From Cladorhizidae sp. MBARI D1340-BT2 (lineage: Eukaryota; Porifera; Demospongiae; Poecilosclerida; Cladorhizidae), in assembly GCA_028752905.1 (NCBI GenBank), contig JAQNBH010000283.1:1-64000 (forward strand): DNA of 64,000 nucleotides. The letters run 5' to 3'. Below the pieces are notes generated by a model. That model saw nothing but the letters and a program-made list of their open reading frames with translations, made no database searches and was not told the origin of the DNA. The translations under genes were made by a program, and so were the position numbers. Shown here one piece after another: positions 12,820 to 25,030 of this stretch. The first letter of the stretch is position 1, and each line of letters starts with the position of its first letter.

Positions 12820-14053
12820 TTAAGATAGTACTCTCTCTATTCTCTCTCTTGATACAAACATCCATATATTCTGCACACTTCACAGTAATGGACTTACAAG
12901 ATAGGTATCTCTCTGCTCTCTCATGAAGCTAAATATGTTAGCTTCATAGATTCTCCAAACTTAAATGTATAGACTTGATATATAGCTATTAAGATAGGTC
13001 TCTGTCTGTGCTCTCTGTTGATACCAAACATCCATATATTCTGCATACTTCACTGTAATGGACTTGGTTTCTCTGTGTTCTCTATCATGATGCTAAATAT
13101 TTTAGCTTCGTAGATTCTCCATACTTAACTGAATAGACTTGATATATAGCTATTAAGATAGGACTCTCTAAGTGCTCTCTCTTGATACCAAACATCCATA
13201 TATTCTGCAAACTTCACTGTAATGGACTTGCAATATAGGTATCTCTCAGTGTTCTCTATCTTGAGCTAAACATGTTAGCTTCATAGATTCTCCACACTTC
13301 ACTGAATAGATTGATATATAGCTATTAAGATAGTACACTCTCTATTCTCTCTCTTGATACCAAACATCCATATATTCTGCACACTTCACAGTAATGGACT
13401 TGATAAAATCACAAGAAAGGTATCTCTCTGCTATCTCATGAAGCTAAATATGTTAGCTTCATAGATTATCCAAACTTCACTGTATAGACTTGATATATAG
13501 CTATTAAGATAGGTCTCTGTCTGTGCTCTCTGTTGATACCAAACATCCATAATATTCTGCAGACTTCACTGTAATGGACTTGATATGATTCGAATGATAG
13601 GTTTCATTATGTGTTCTCTATCTTGATGATAAACATGTTAGCTTCATAGATTTTCCACACTTCACTGATCAACTTGATATATAACTATTAAGATAGGACT
13701 CTCTCTGTGCTCGCTGTTGATACCAAACATCCATATATTCTGCACACTTTTCGATAATGGACTTGATAAACTCACAAGATAGGTATCTCTCAGTGTTCTC
13801 TATCTTGAGCTAAACATGTTAGCTTCATAGATTCTCTACACTTCACTGAATAGAATTGATATATAGCTAATAAGATAGGGCTCTGTCTGCTCTCTGTTGA
13901 TACCAAACATCCATATATTTAGCACACTTCACTGTAATGGACTTGATAAACTCACAAGATAGGTATCTCTCAGTGTTCTCTATCTTGAGCCAAACATGTT
14001 AGCTTCATAGATTCTCCACACTTCAATGAATAGACTTGATATATAGCTATTAA
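12820..14053 (+). repeat. 90/182-bp satellite block 6
   Basis: 1,234 bp of A and B half-monomers, ending with the TTAA that flanks element copy 6. It contains the 'cacttttcgataatgg' variant near 13745, linking it to blocks 5, 7 and 8. Confidence 0.85.
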
Positions 14054-15595
14054 GGGGGGGCTATGCCTCCAAAATTCGAAATTTCTTTTTTCCTTTTTTC
14101 CCCCCCCCCCCCCTTCTTCTGGCAAACAATTTTTTTCCCCATGTAACAGATCAAGAAACTACAAAGAGGACACATCTTGCATGATATTTGCCCTAATTGG
14201 GTCTATATGTTTCTAATTTTTTCACAAAAATCTTTTTTTTTTGCCGTAAAGCTCATAACTTTTCTACACTTTATCTAAAAAAGATAATTTCTATATCACC
14301 CGATAGCCCTTCTAATTATCTATCTTTTGTATGTGCCAAAAGTTTGAGTACTCTAAGTATTAGCAAGTTATGGTGATTTGAAGTGGTGAGGTTTGGGATT
14401 TTTCCTGTTGTTTTCCAGTTGCCAAATCTGTGGCCTGCCAGTGAAAAACCACTACATTTATTGATAATCTGTTCACATTTTGCAGATAAGGGCCTTCTCT
14501 ATCAGTTGACAAAATCTGGGACTTTGGTCTTGTTAATTAGGGCAGTTATGAATTGTAATGCAAGATAGATCAACATATTTAGGGATCTTGAAGTATCTTC
14601 CGAGAAAATATGTCTGCAGAGACATTCAACATATCATTAGGCAAGATATCAACTTATTTAGGGATCTTGATGTATCTTCCCAGAAAATATGTCTGCAGAG
14701 ACATTCAACATATCATTAGGAACAAAGCATAAGAAAATAGTGAATAAAATTACATGCTTTCCCCCCACCCCCCTCCCCCCACACACACCCCTGGCGACTA
14801 AAAATGAAATCAGTTCAAACTGTTGTTGCATCTATCTACTTGCTATTTCCAAAGTTTTGGAGACATAGGATGCTTCTTTCAAAGTTATGGTGGATCTACG
14901 TCATCATACATTTCTTTGACAGCTGTAAAGGAAAATTCCATAACAATTTTCATCATATTTTTCTTTCTTACATGTAGATATAGGCACAGAAATCACGGAT
15001 GTAAAAAAAAAAAGATCAAGGAATTGCTAAAACTTGTGAAAGAACATATTTTGTCAATTTATTTCAGTACTAACTCAAACATTTCGTTTTCCAAACTTGG
15101 AATGCTTATTCCCACAATTAATGGAAATATTTCTTGTTGCGAGAATAACTTTAAAACCGTTTGCTCAGCTATGTATGTCATTTTAGAGCTATTTTAGTAC
15201 TCTGTGATATCCATGAATCAGATTTTTGTTTACTGCAAGGATTGCCAAGAGATGGTAGTTGGAAGAGGTGGCCTCTAGTTTTTATCAGTTTTTCAGACTC
15301 TGTAAGTGTGTAACTAATCAACATGACAACATATGGTAACTTTGCTCCATGGATATCACTGAGACACTCCTTAGCAAGCAACACACCAATTATGAGTAAA
15401 TGACTTCAAATGGTTAGCCAGCTAGGTCTGCCACAAATATCATGGAGTCACCTCAATGTTTCTGCATGTATCTTCTGAGAAAATTGTGTATATAGAGATA
15501 TTACTTGTGTAGACGAAAGAGAAAAAAAGTTATGACAATTAGAAATAGGTACAACTATTTTGTGGTTTTGACGCATAGTCCCCCCTTAAGATAGT
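14054..15595 (+). mobile_element. TTAA element, copy 6
   Basis: 1,542 bp, flanked by TTAA at 14050-14053 and 15596-15599. It carries the 14-bp internal deletion also seen in copies 4 and 7. As a result the open frame starts further upstream (14823-15197) in a different reading frame, which speaks against a selected protein. Confidence 0.75.
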
Positions 15596-17154
15596 ACTCT
15601 CTATTCTCTCTCTTGATACCAAACATCCATATATTCTGCACACTTCACAGTAATGGACTTACAAGATAGGTATCTCTCTGCTCTCTCATGAAGCTAAATA
15701 TGTTAGCTTCATAGATTCTCCAAATTTAAATGTATAGACTTGATATATAGCTATTAAGATAGGTCTCTGTCTGTGCTCTCTGTTGATACCAAACATCCAT
15801 ATATTCTGCACACTTCACTGTAATGGACTTGGTTTCTCTGTGTTCTCTATCATGATGCTAAATATTTTAGCTTCGTAGATTCTCCATACTTAACTGAATA
15901 GACTTGATATATAGCTATTAAGATAGGACTCTCTAAGTGCTCTCTCTTGATACCAAACATCCATATATTCTGCAAACTTCACTGTAATGGACTTGCAAGA
16001 TAGGTATCTCTCAGTGTTCTCTATCTTGAGCTAAACATGTTACCTTCATAGATTCTCCACACTTCACTGAATAGATTGATATATAGCTATTAAGATAGTA
16101 CACTCTCTATTCTCTCTCTTGATACCAAACATCCATATATTCTGCACACTTCACAGTAATGGACTTGATAAAATCACAAGAAAGGTATCTCTCTGCTCTC
16201 TCATGATGCTAAATATATTTGTTTCATAGATACACCAAACTTCACTGTATAGACTTGATATATAGCTAATAAGATAGGTCTCTGTCTGTGCTCTCTGTTG
16301 ATACCAAACATCCATATATTCTGCACACTTCACTGTAATGGACTTGGTTTCTCTGTGTTCTCTATCATGATGCTAAATATTTTAGCTTCGTAGATTCTCC
16401 ATACTTCACTGAATAGACTTGATATATAGCTATTAAGATAGGACTCTCTAAGTGCTCTCTCTTGATACCAAACATCCATATATTCTGCAAACTTCACTGT
16501 AATGGACTTGCAAGATAGGTATCTCTCTGCTCTCTCATGAAGCTAAATATGTTAGCTTCATAGATTATCCAAACTTCACTGTATAGACTTGATATATAGC
16601 TATTAAGATAGGTCTCTGTCTGTGCTCTCTGTTGATACCAAACATCCATAATATTCTGCACACTTCACTGTAATGGACTTGATATGATTCGAATGATAGG
16701 TTTCATTATGTGTTCTCTATCTTGATGATAAACATGTTAGCTTCATAGATTTTCCACACTTCACTGATCAACTTGATATATAGCTATTAAGATAGGACTC
16801 TCTCTGTGCTCGCTGTTGATACCAAACATCCATATATTCTGCACACTTTTCGATAATGGACTTGATAAACTCACAAGATAGGTATCTCTCAGTGTTCTCT
16901 ATCTTGAGCCAAACATGTTAGCTTCATAGATTCTCCACACTTCACTGAATAGAATTGATATATAGCTAATAAGATAGCTCTCTGTCTGTGCTCTCTGTTG
17001 ATACCAAACATCCATATATTTAGCACACTTCACTGTAATGGACTTGATAAACTCACAAGATAGGTATCTCTCAGTGTTCTCTATCTTGAGCTAAACATGT
17101 TAGCTTCATAGATTCTCCACACTTCAATGAATAGACTTGATATATAGCTATTAA
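15596..17154 (+). repeat. 90/182-bp satellite block 7
   Basis: 1,559 bp of A and B half-monomers between element copies 6 and 7. It includes one 'ttaccttcatagattc' variant (about 16041) shared with block 8. Confidence 0.85.
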
Positions 17155-18606
17155 GGGGGGGCTATGCCTCCAAAATTCGAAATTTCTTTTTTCCTCTTTT
17201 TCCCCCCCCCCCCCTTCTTCTGGCAAACAATTTTTTTCCCCATGTAACAGATCAAGAAACTACAAAGAGGACACATCTTGCATGATATTTGCCATAATTG
17301 GGTCTATATGTTTCTAATTTTTCCCCAAAAATCTTTTTTTTTTGCCGTAAAGCTCATAACTTTTCTACACTTTATCTAAAAAAGATACTTTCTATATCAC
17401 CCGATAGCCCTTCTAATTATCTATCTTTTGTATGTGCCAAAAGTTTGAGTACTCTAAGTATTAGCAAGTTATAGTGATTTGAAGTGGTAAGGTTTGGGAT
17501 TTTTCCTGTTGTTTTCCAGTTGCCAAATCTGTGGCCTGCCAGTGAAAAACCACTACATTTATTGATAATCTGTTCACATTTTGCAGATAAGGGCCTTCTC
17601 TATCAGTTGACAAAATCTGGGACTTTGGTCTTGTTAATTAGGGCAGTTATGAATTGTAATGCAAGATAGATCAACTTATTTAGGGATCTTGAAGTATCTT
17701 CCGAGAAAATATGTCTGCAGAGACATTCAACATATCATTAGGAACAAAGCATAAGAAAATAGGGAATAAAATGACATGCTTTCCCCCCACCACCCTCCCC
17801 CCACACACACCCCTGGCGACTAAAAATGAAATCAGTTCAAACTGTTGTTGCATCTATCTACTTGCTATTTCCAAAGTTTTGGAGACATAGGATGCTTTTT
17901 TCAAAGTTATGGTGGATCTACGTCATCATACATTTCTTTGACAGCTGTAAAGGAAAATTCCATAACAATTTTCATCATATTTTTCTTTCTTACATGTAGA
18001 TATAGACACAGAAATCACGGAAGTAAAAAAAAAAAGATCAAGGAATTGCTAAAACTTGTGAAAGAACATATTTTGTCAATTTATTTCAGTGCTAACTCAA
18101 ACATTTCGTTTTCCAAACTTGGAATGCTTATTCCCACAATTAATGGAAATATTTCTTGTTGCGAGAATAACTTTAAAACCGTTTGCTCAGCTATGTATGT
18201 CATTTTAGAGCTATTTTAGTACTCTGTGATATCCATGAATCAGATTTTTGTTTACTGCAAGGATTGCCAAGAGATGGTAGTTGGAAGAGGTGGCCTCTAG
18301 TTTTTATCAGTTTTTCAGACTCTGTAAGAGTGTAACTAATCAACATGACAACATATGGTAACTTTGCTCCATGGATATCACTGAGACACTCCTTAGCAAG
18401 CCACACACCAATTATGAGTAAATGACTTCAAATGGTTAGCCAGCTAGGTCTGCCACAAATATCATGGAGTCACCTCAATGTTTCTGCATGTATCTTCTGA
18501 GAAAATTGTGTATATAGAGATATTACTTGTGTAGACGAAAGAGAAAAAAAGTTATGACAATTAGAAATAGGTACAACTATTTTGTGGTTTGACGCATAGT
18601 CCCCCC
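17155..18606 (+). mobile_element. TTAA element, copy 7 (lost one internal repeat)
   Basis: 1,452 bp, flanked by TTAA at 17151-17154 and 18607-18610. It is the shortest copy because only one of the two 79-bp internal repeats remains (about 17671-17742), consistent with slippage or recombination between them. It also carries the 14-bp deletion of copies 4 and 6. Confidence 0.75.
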
Positions 18607-20010
18607 TTAAGATAGTACTCTCTCTATTCTCTCTCTTGATACCAAACATCCATATATTCTGCACACTTCACAGTAATGGACTTACAAGATAGGTATCTCT
18701 CTGCTCTCTCATGAAGCTAAATATGTTAGCTTCATAGATTCTCCAAACTTAAATGTATAGACTTGATATATAGCTATTAAGATAGGTCTCTGTCTGTACT
18801 CTCTGTTGATACCAAACATCCATATATTCTGCACACTTCACTGTAATGGACTTGGTTTCTCTGTGTTCTCTATCATGATGCTAAATATTTTAGCTTCGTA
18901 GATTCTCCACACTTCACTGAATAGACTTGATATATAGCTATTAAGATAGGACTCTCTAAGTGCTCTCTCTTGATACCAAACATCCATATATTCTGCAAAC
19001 TTCACTGTAATGGACTTGCAAGATAGGTATCTCTCAGTGTTCTCTATCTTGAGCTAAACATGTTACCTTCATAGATTCTCCACACTTCACTGAATAGATT
19101 GATATATAGCTATTAAGATAGTACACTCTCTATTCTCTCTCTTGATACCAAACATCCATATATTCTGCACACTTCACAGTAATGGACTTGATAAAATCAC
19201 AAGAAAGGTATCTCTCTGCTCTCTCATGATGCTAAATATATTTGTTTCATAGATACACCAAACTTCACTGTATAGACTTGATATATAGCTAATAAGATAG
19301 GTCCCTGTCTGTGCTCTCTGTTGATACCAAACATCCATATATTCTGCACACTTCACAGTAATGGACTTGCAAGATAGGTATCTCTGCTCTCTCATGAAGC
19401 TAAATAGGTTAGCTTCATAATTATAGAAACTTCACTGTATAGACTTGATATATAGCTATTAAGATAGGTCTCTGTCTGTGCTCTCTGTTGATACCAAACA
19501 TCCATAATATTCTGCAGACTTCACTGTAATGGATTTGATATGATTCGAATGATAGATTTCATTATGTGTTCTCTATCTTGATGCTAAACATGTTAGCTTC
19601 ATAGATTTTCTACACTTCACTGATCAACTTGATATATAGCTATTAAGATAGGACTCTCTCTTTGCTCGCTGTTGATACCAAACATCCATATATTGTGCAC
19701 ACTTTTCGATAATGGACTTGATAAACTCACAAGATAGGTATCTCTCAGTGTTCTCTATCTTGAGCTAAACATGTTAGCTTCATAGATTCTCCACACTTCA
19801 CTGAATAGAATTGATATATAGCTAATAAGATAGGTCTCTGTCTGTGCTCTCTGTTGATACCAAACATCCATATATTTAGCAAACTTCACTGTAATGGACT
19901 TGATAAACTCACAAGATAGGTATCTCTCAGTGTTCTCTATCTTGAGCTAAACATGTTAGCTTCATAGATTCTCCACACTTCAATGAATAGACTTGATATA
20001 TAGATATTAA
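18607..20010 (+). repeat. 90/182-bp satellite block 8
   Basis: 1,404 bp of A and B half-monomers. The last half before element copy 8 reads 'tatagatattaag' where the others have 'tatagctattaag'. Confidence 0.85.
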
Positions 20011-21596
20011 GGGGGGGCTATGCCTCCAAAATTCGAAATTTGTTTTTTCCTCTTTCCCCCCCCCCTTCTTCTGGCAAACAATTTTTTTCCCCATGTAACA
20101 GATCAAGAAACTACAAAGAGGACACATCTTGCATGATATTTGCCCTAATTGGGTCTATATGTTTCTCATTTTTCCCCAAAAATCTTGTTTTTTTGCCGTA
20201 AAGCTCATAACTTTTCTACACTTTATCCAAAAAAGATAATTTCTATATTACCGGATAGCCCTTCTAACTATCTGTCTTTTATATGTGCCAACATTTTGAG
20301 TACTCTAAGTATTAGTAAGTTATGGTGGTTTGAAGTGGTGAGGTTTGGGATTTTTCCTGTTGTTTTCCAGTTGCCAAATCTGTGGCCTGCCAGTGAAAAA
20401 CCACTACATTTATTGATAATCTGTTCACATGTTGCAGATAAGGGCCTTCTCTATCAGTTGACAAAATCTGGGACTTTGGTCTTGTTAATTAGGGCAGAAC
20501 TTTATGAATTGTACTGCAAGATAGATCAACTTATTTAGGGATCTTGAAGTATCTTCCGAGAAAATATGTCTGCAGAGACATTCAACATATCATTAGGCAA
20601 GATATCAACTTATTTAGGGATCCTGATGTATCTTCCCAGAAAATATGTCTGCAGAGACATTCAACATATCATTAGGAACAAAGCATAAGAAAATAGGGAA
20701 TAAAATGACATGCTTTCCCCCCACCCCCCTCCCCCCACACACACCCCTGGCGACTAAAAATGAAATCAGTTCAAACTGTTGTTGCATCTATCTACATGCT
20801 ATTTCCAAAGTTTTGGAGACATAGGATGCTTCTTTCAAAGTTATGGTGGATCTACTTCATCATACATTTCTTTGACATGCAAAAACATTCAGCTGTAAAG
20901 GAAAATTCCATAACAATTTTCATCATATTTTTCTTTCTTACATGTAGATATAGGCACAGAAATCACGGAAGTAAAAAAAAAAGATCAAGGAATTGCTAAA
21001 ACTTGTGAAAGAACATATTTTGTCAATTTATTTCAGTGCTAACTCAAATATTTCGTTTTCCAAACTTGGAATGCTTATTCCCACAATTAATGGAAATATT
21101 TCTTGTTGCGAGAATAACTTTAAAACCGTTTGCTCAGCTATGTATGTCATTTTAGAGCTATATTAGTACTCTGTGATATCCATGAATCAGATTTTTGTTT
21201 ACTGCAAGGATTGCCAAGAGATGGTAGTTGGAAGAGGTGGCCTCTAGTTTTTATCAGTTTTTCAGACTCTGTAAGTGTGTAACTAATCAACATGACAACA
21301 TATGGTAACTTTGCTCCATGGATATCACTGAGACACTCCTTAGCAAGCCACACACCAATTATGAGTAAATGACTTCAAATGGTTAGCCAGCTAGGTCTGC
21401 CACAAATATCATGGAGTCACCTCAATGTTTCTGCATGTATCTTCTGAGAAAATTGTGTATATAGAGATATTAACACTTTATAAAAACAAACACAGAAAAA
21501 TAAAGACTTTGGTATCATAAATACTTGTGTACACGAAAGAGGAAAAAAGTTATGACAAGGTACAACTATTTTGTGGTTTTGACGCATAGTCCCCCC
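20011..21596 (+). mobile_element. TTAA element, copy 8 with an extra 51 bp
   Basis: 1,586 bp, flanked by TTAA at 20007-20010 and 21597-21600. It is the longest copy because of a 51-bp segment at 21472-21522 absent from the other seven. It also lacks about 9 bp ('attagaaat') near 21557. The 14-bp segment lost in copies 4, 6 and 7 is present. Being the most distinct copy at the array edge, it may be closest to the ancestral element. Confidence 0.75.
21472..21522 (+). other. 51-bp copy-specific segment in element copy 8
   Basis: The other copies read 'gatattacttgtgt'. Copy 8 has an A-rich segment between 'gatatt' and 'acttgtgt'. There is no clear inverted repeat or long target duplication, so it does not look like a nested transposon. 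Either it was lost from the other seven copies before amplification or it was gained in copy 8. Confidence 0.6.
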
Positions 21597-23145
21597 TTAA
21601 GATAGTACTCTCTCTATTCTCTCTCTTGATACCAAACATCCATATATTCTGCACACTTCACAGTAATGGACTTACAAATAGGTATCTCTCTGCTCTCTCA
21701 TGAAGCTAAATATGTTAGCTTCATAGATTCTCCAAACTTAAATGTATAGACTTGATATATAGCTATTAAGATAGGTCTCTGTCTGTGCTCTCCTGTGATA
21801 CCAAACATCCATATATTCTGCACACTTCACTGTAATGGACTTGGTTTCTCTGTGTTCTCTATCATGATGCTAAATATTTTAGCTTCGTAGATTCTCCATA
21901 CTTAACTGAATAGACTTGTATAGCTATTAAGATAGGACTCTCTAAGTGCTCTCTCTTGATACCTAACATCCATATATTCTGCAAACTTCACTGTAATGGA
22001 CTTGCAAGATAGGTATCTCTCAGTGTTCTCTATCTTGAGCTAAACATGTTAGCTTCATAGATTCTCCACACTTCACTGAATAGATTGATATATAGCTATT
22101 AAGATAGTACACTCTCTATTCTCTCTCTTGATACCAAACATCCATATATTCTGCACACTTCACAGTAATGGACTTGATAAAATCACAAGAAAGGTATCTC
22201 TCTGCTCTCTCATGAAGCTAAATATGTTAGCTTCATAGATTCTCCTAACTTAAATGTATAGACTTGATATATAGCTATTAAGATATGTCTCTGTCTGTGC
22301 TCTCTGTTGATACCAAACGTCCATATATTCTGCACACTTCACTGTAATGGACTTGGTTTCTCTGTGTTCTCTATCATGATGCTAAATATTTTTGCTTCGT
22401 AGATTCTCCATACTTAACTGAATAGACTTGATATATAGCTATTAAGATAGGACTCTTTAAGTGCTCTCTCTTGATACCAAACATCCATATATTCTGCAAA
22501 CTTCACTGTAATGGACTTGCAAGATAGGTATCTCTCAGTGTTCTCTATCTTGAGCTAAACATGTTAGCTTCATAGATTCTCCACACTTCACTGAATAGAT
22601 TGATATATAGCTCTAAAGGTAGGCCTCTCTCTGTTCTCTCTCTTGATACCAAACATCCATATATTCTGCACACTTCACAGTAATGGACCTGATAAAATCA
22701 CAAGATAGGTATCTCTCTGCTCTCTCATGATGCTAAATATGTTAGCTTTATAGATACTCCAAACTTCACTGTATACACTTGATATATAGCTAATAAGATA
22801 GATCTCTGTCTGTGCTCTCTGTTGATACCAAACATCCATATATTTAGCACACTTCACTGTAATGGACTTGATAAACTCACAAGATTGGTATCTCTCAGTG
22901 TTCTCTATCTTGAGCTAAACATTTTAGCTTCATAGATTCTCCACAATTCAATGAATAAACTTGATATATAGCTATTAAGATAGTATACTCTCTCTATTCT
23001 CTCTCTTGATACCAAACATTCATATATTCTGCATACTTCACAGTAATGGAATTGCAAGATAGGTATCTCTCTGCTCTCTCAAGAAGCTAAATATGTTAGC
23101 TTCATAGATTGTCCAAACTTCACTGTAAAGACTTGATATATAGCT
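21597..23145 (+). repeat. 90/182-bp satellite block 9, running into the palindrome's left arm
   Basis: 1,549 bp of A and B half-monomers, ending at 'gatatatagct' where the single-copy-like island begins. From 22675 onward the sequence is mirrored at 43555-44025. Confidence 0.85.
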
Positions 23146-23558
23146 TCTCCCGGTGAGTTTATTTGGAAGAAAATAAAAATTGACCATTAAGTACAAATAA
23201 ATTGATATTAAATCAGAGATTAACAATAGTCCCTAGCAACCTTATACCACAAGATAGCTCTTATGTTGGACATTATTGTGGTCAATTCATGTTGCCAGGT
23301 AACGAAACTACACACATGAATATCATTATAATGTTGTTTAATATTAAAATATATATATATTATTGTATTGTAGATTATAAATATCCTTCTATTTTCAGCC
23401 AACTTTAGGAACAACTGAGATATGCTGTGGTATGACAGACGTTTGCCTGACTAACAAAGAGGACATAATTTCTACTGTATAGAATTCCCATAACCAATAT
23501 TATTGAATACAATTCCCACCAATAATATTGATAAAATGTACACAGAATCAAAGAGCAA

Positions 23559-23840
23559 TTATACAATACAATACTCTGTAATTACATACTCATAGTCTGA
23601 TATACAAGTTTCCTCATGCAGTAAGACTAGCACCGGATGAAGGTAAGGGGGGGAGATTGACACTCCTACTTCTGAGAACTGTACGTCCTCGTGCAGGTCT
23701 ACAAGACGAGCGTCCTCTTGCAGTATGGATGAAGAGAGTGGGGTAGGTATGTTTGCATCACTATCTCTATCAGAACTCATCTGAACATGGGGAAGCTGTG
23801 CCATGGTATTATCTCTGTCATGGACCATCACTTGCTCCAT
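23559..23840 (-). CDS. Hypothetical 94-residue acidic ORF (intact copy)
   Basis: I do not recognise this product. From the first ATG (23838-23840) it begins MEQVMVHDRD and stays open to TYR-rich 'YVITEYCIV' at the C-terminus (93 residues from this ATG). It is acidic and shows no signal peptide or membrane segment. The ATG lies five bases after 'catgttcag', which would fit a 3' splice site, so this could be a second exon rather than a whole gene. A TATATAAAG motif lies about 150 bases upstream. In both right-hand copies the same ORF is broken. Whether it is expressed cannot be told from sequence. Confidence 0.35.
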   Translation of the reverse strand: MEQVMVHDRDNTMAQLPHVQMSSDRDSDANIPTPLSSSILQEDARLVDLHEDVQFSEVGVSISPPYLHPVLVLLHEETCISDYEYVITEYCIV

Positions 23841-23983
23841 CAAACCTGAACATGATAGAGTTGTTATTCGTCAACTTATTAGACAAGTCAAGGAAGCAAG
23901 TACAGCTAGAACTATAAAGGAAAGTAGGCTATTACACGGGTGTAGCTAACACCATGAATTAGCTAGCTCCTCAGACTATCAGG

Positions 23984-23992
23984 CTTTATATA
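23984..23992 (-). promoter_or_regulatory. Candidate TATA box, left island
   Basis: TATATAAAG on the minus strand, about 150 bases upstream of the ATG of the 94-residue ORF and just downstream of the 73-residue ORF. The motif is also present at the matching place in the other island copies. In A+T-rich DNA it could occur by chance. Confidence 0.3.
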
Positions 23993-24033
23993 TAGCTAGC
24001 AAAGTACATTGAATTACCAGGAGGACTGCAGGA

Positions 24034-24255
24034 TCAATGCCTTCGCCTCCAACAGCCATAGCTTCGTTCATACTGCCATGGTTTCGATTGGAAAAGTCTC
24101 TGCCGAGTAGCTCTATTGGTCACGATCCAAATGGGCTGTCCACAGTAGGTATAGATAGCTTCACTCTCCCCTTCCTCAGATTCATCATCAGACAACCCGA
24201 AGTCGTCGAAGTTGTCGTCCAGGACCGCCTCATCAAAAGATAGCCTTTCGACCAT
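24034..24255 (-). CDS. Hypothetical 73-residue acidic ORF, left copy
   Basis: Unrecognised. The start context is aattaaaaATGG, with A at -3 and G at +4, a good eukaryotic initiation context. Residues 8-33 are rich in Asp and Glu (DDNFDDFGLSDDESEEGESE). The middle reads YCGQPIWIVTNRA and the C-terminus is basic (CWRRRH). An acidic serine-containing N-terminus is seen in many unrelated proteins, including N-terminal parts of some transposases, so family placement would be a guess. The ORF is intact in all three island copies. This copy has Arg and Glu where the right copies have Trp and Gly (RATRQ, QYERS). It may be a first exon. Confidence 0.4.
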   Translation of the reverse strand: MVERLSFDEAVLDDNFDDFGLSDDESEEGESEAIYTYCGQPIWIVTNRATRQRLFQSKPWQYERSYGCWRRRH

Positions 24256-24468
24256 TTTTAATTCTAGGGCAGAATTGACCCCTTGAACTTTACGGCAGGA
24301 TTTCCCTAGTTACCGTGGCGCTATTGCCGTATAATTTTGAATGTAGCTGCAATTAGAATAGCGCCGCTATTTTATGATATTTTTGTTTTGCAAAACAACC
24401 CAATGATTGATTTTTTATGATTTTTCAAAAGCAATTACGCCATATGGCGCTTACACCGGGAAAAAGAG

Positions 24469-24547
24469 TTAAGATAGGTCTCTGTCTGTGCTCTCTGTTG
24501 ATACCAAACATCCATATATTCTGCACACTTCACTGTAATGGACATGA
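24469..24547 (+). repeat. Satellite remnant between island and tRNA-headed array
   Basis: About 79 bp of satellite: the remaining part of the B half after the island ('ttaagataggtctctg' to 'attctgcac'), then the start of an A half ('acttcactgtaatggac'). It fuses to the tRNA-headed repeat inside 'atgatatcaacagtgg', which fixes a recombination joint between the two families. Confidence 0.8.
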
Positions 24548-25030
24548 TATCAACAGTGGTCCCAGCCCAGTATGATGTGACAGAGGGGAGGGAGAACTGG
24601 TAATGATCATCACACAAGTAGTCGCCCCCTGACACTTGTGGATGTGAACCCCCCAGTTCAGCTAAGTACTTTTCCAGTGCCTAGCTCTTGCCAGGAGGCC
24701 CCAGTGGCTTAATGGGTAGAGCACCAACCATGTAAGTTGGAGGTTGCAGGTTCGAGTCCTGTCTGGGTTGGTTTTCTTTCTTTTCTGTCATGTCGTGATG
24801 GGCCTGCAGTTGGAGTTCATTGAGCTTGCTCACAAATATCCTAGCCACTCCCCCTGACTCCAAGCAGAGTAATGGGATCAACAGTGGTCCCAGCCCAGTA
24901 TGATGTGACAGAGGGGAGGGAGAACGGGTAATGATTATCACACAAGTAGTCGCCCCCTTGATGACACTTGGGGATGTGAACCCCCCAGTTCAGACTAATT
25001 ACTTGTCCAGCGCCTAGCTATAGCCAGGAG

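Larger units (their letters stand above)
1..22674. repeat. Higher-order repeat array: 90/182-bp satellite carrying eight copies of a TTAA element
   Basis: Eight near-identical 1.45-1.59-kb elements alternate with blocks of a short satellite. Equivalent points inside the element fall at about 970, 3739, 6505, 8568, 12018, 14804, 17827 and 20760, so the first two periods are 2769 and 2766 bp and later ones range from about 2.06 to 3.45 kb. Every element interrupts the satellite at the same site, the TTAA in the 'agctattaagatag' part of one half-monomer. That argues for one insertion followed by joint amplification, not eight insertions. Period variation comes mostly from gain or loss of satellite monomers between elements. 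I see no conserved gene in this stretch. Confidence 0.9.
23146..24468 (-). other. Single-copy-like island, left copy
   Basis: 1,323 bp unlike any repeat family here, inserted in a satellite B half-monomer: 'gatatatagct' stands on one side and 'ttaagatagg' on the other, with one base of the consensus missing between. Read on the minus strand it starts CTCTTTTTCCCGGTG and ends CACCGGGAGA, so the ends share a short inverted CCCGGTG. Minus-strand content in order: a 12-bp palindrome cgccatatggcg, the 73-residue ORF, a TATATAAAG motif, the 94-residue ORF and an AATAAA near the far end. It may be a gene fragment or a small transposon that carried one. I do not recognise either protein. Confidence 0.7.

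Noticed and set aside
23202..23414. Opposed 64- and 68-residue frames at the edge of the island
   Set aside because: They overlap on opposite strands across an A-T dinucleotide run and have no start context or composition that favours coding. No splice or promoter support was visible.
24681..24941. Frames with QDSNLQPPTYMVGALAIKPLGPPG-like products in many tRNA-headed units
   Set aside because: These are antisense readings of the tRNA-like head and its tail. They recur because the DNA recurs, and no frame extends beyond a unit.
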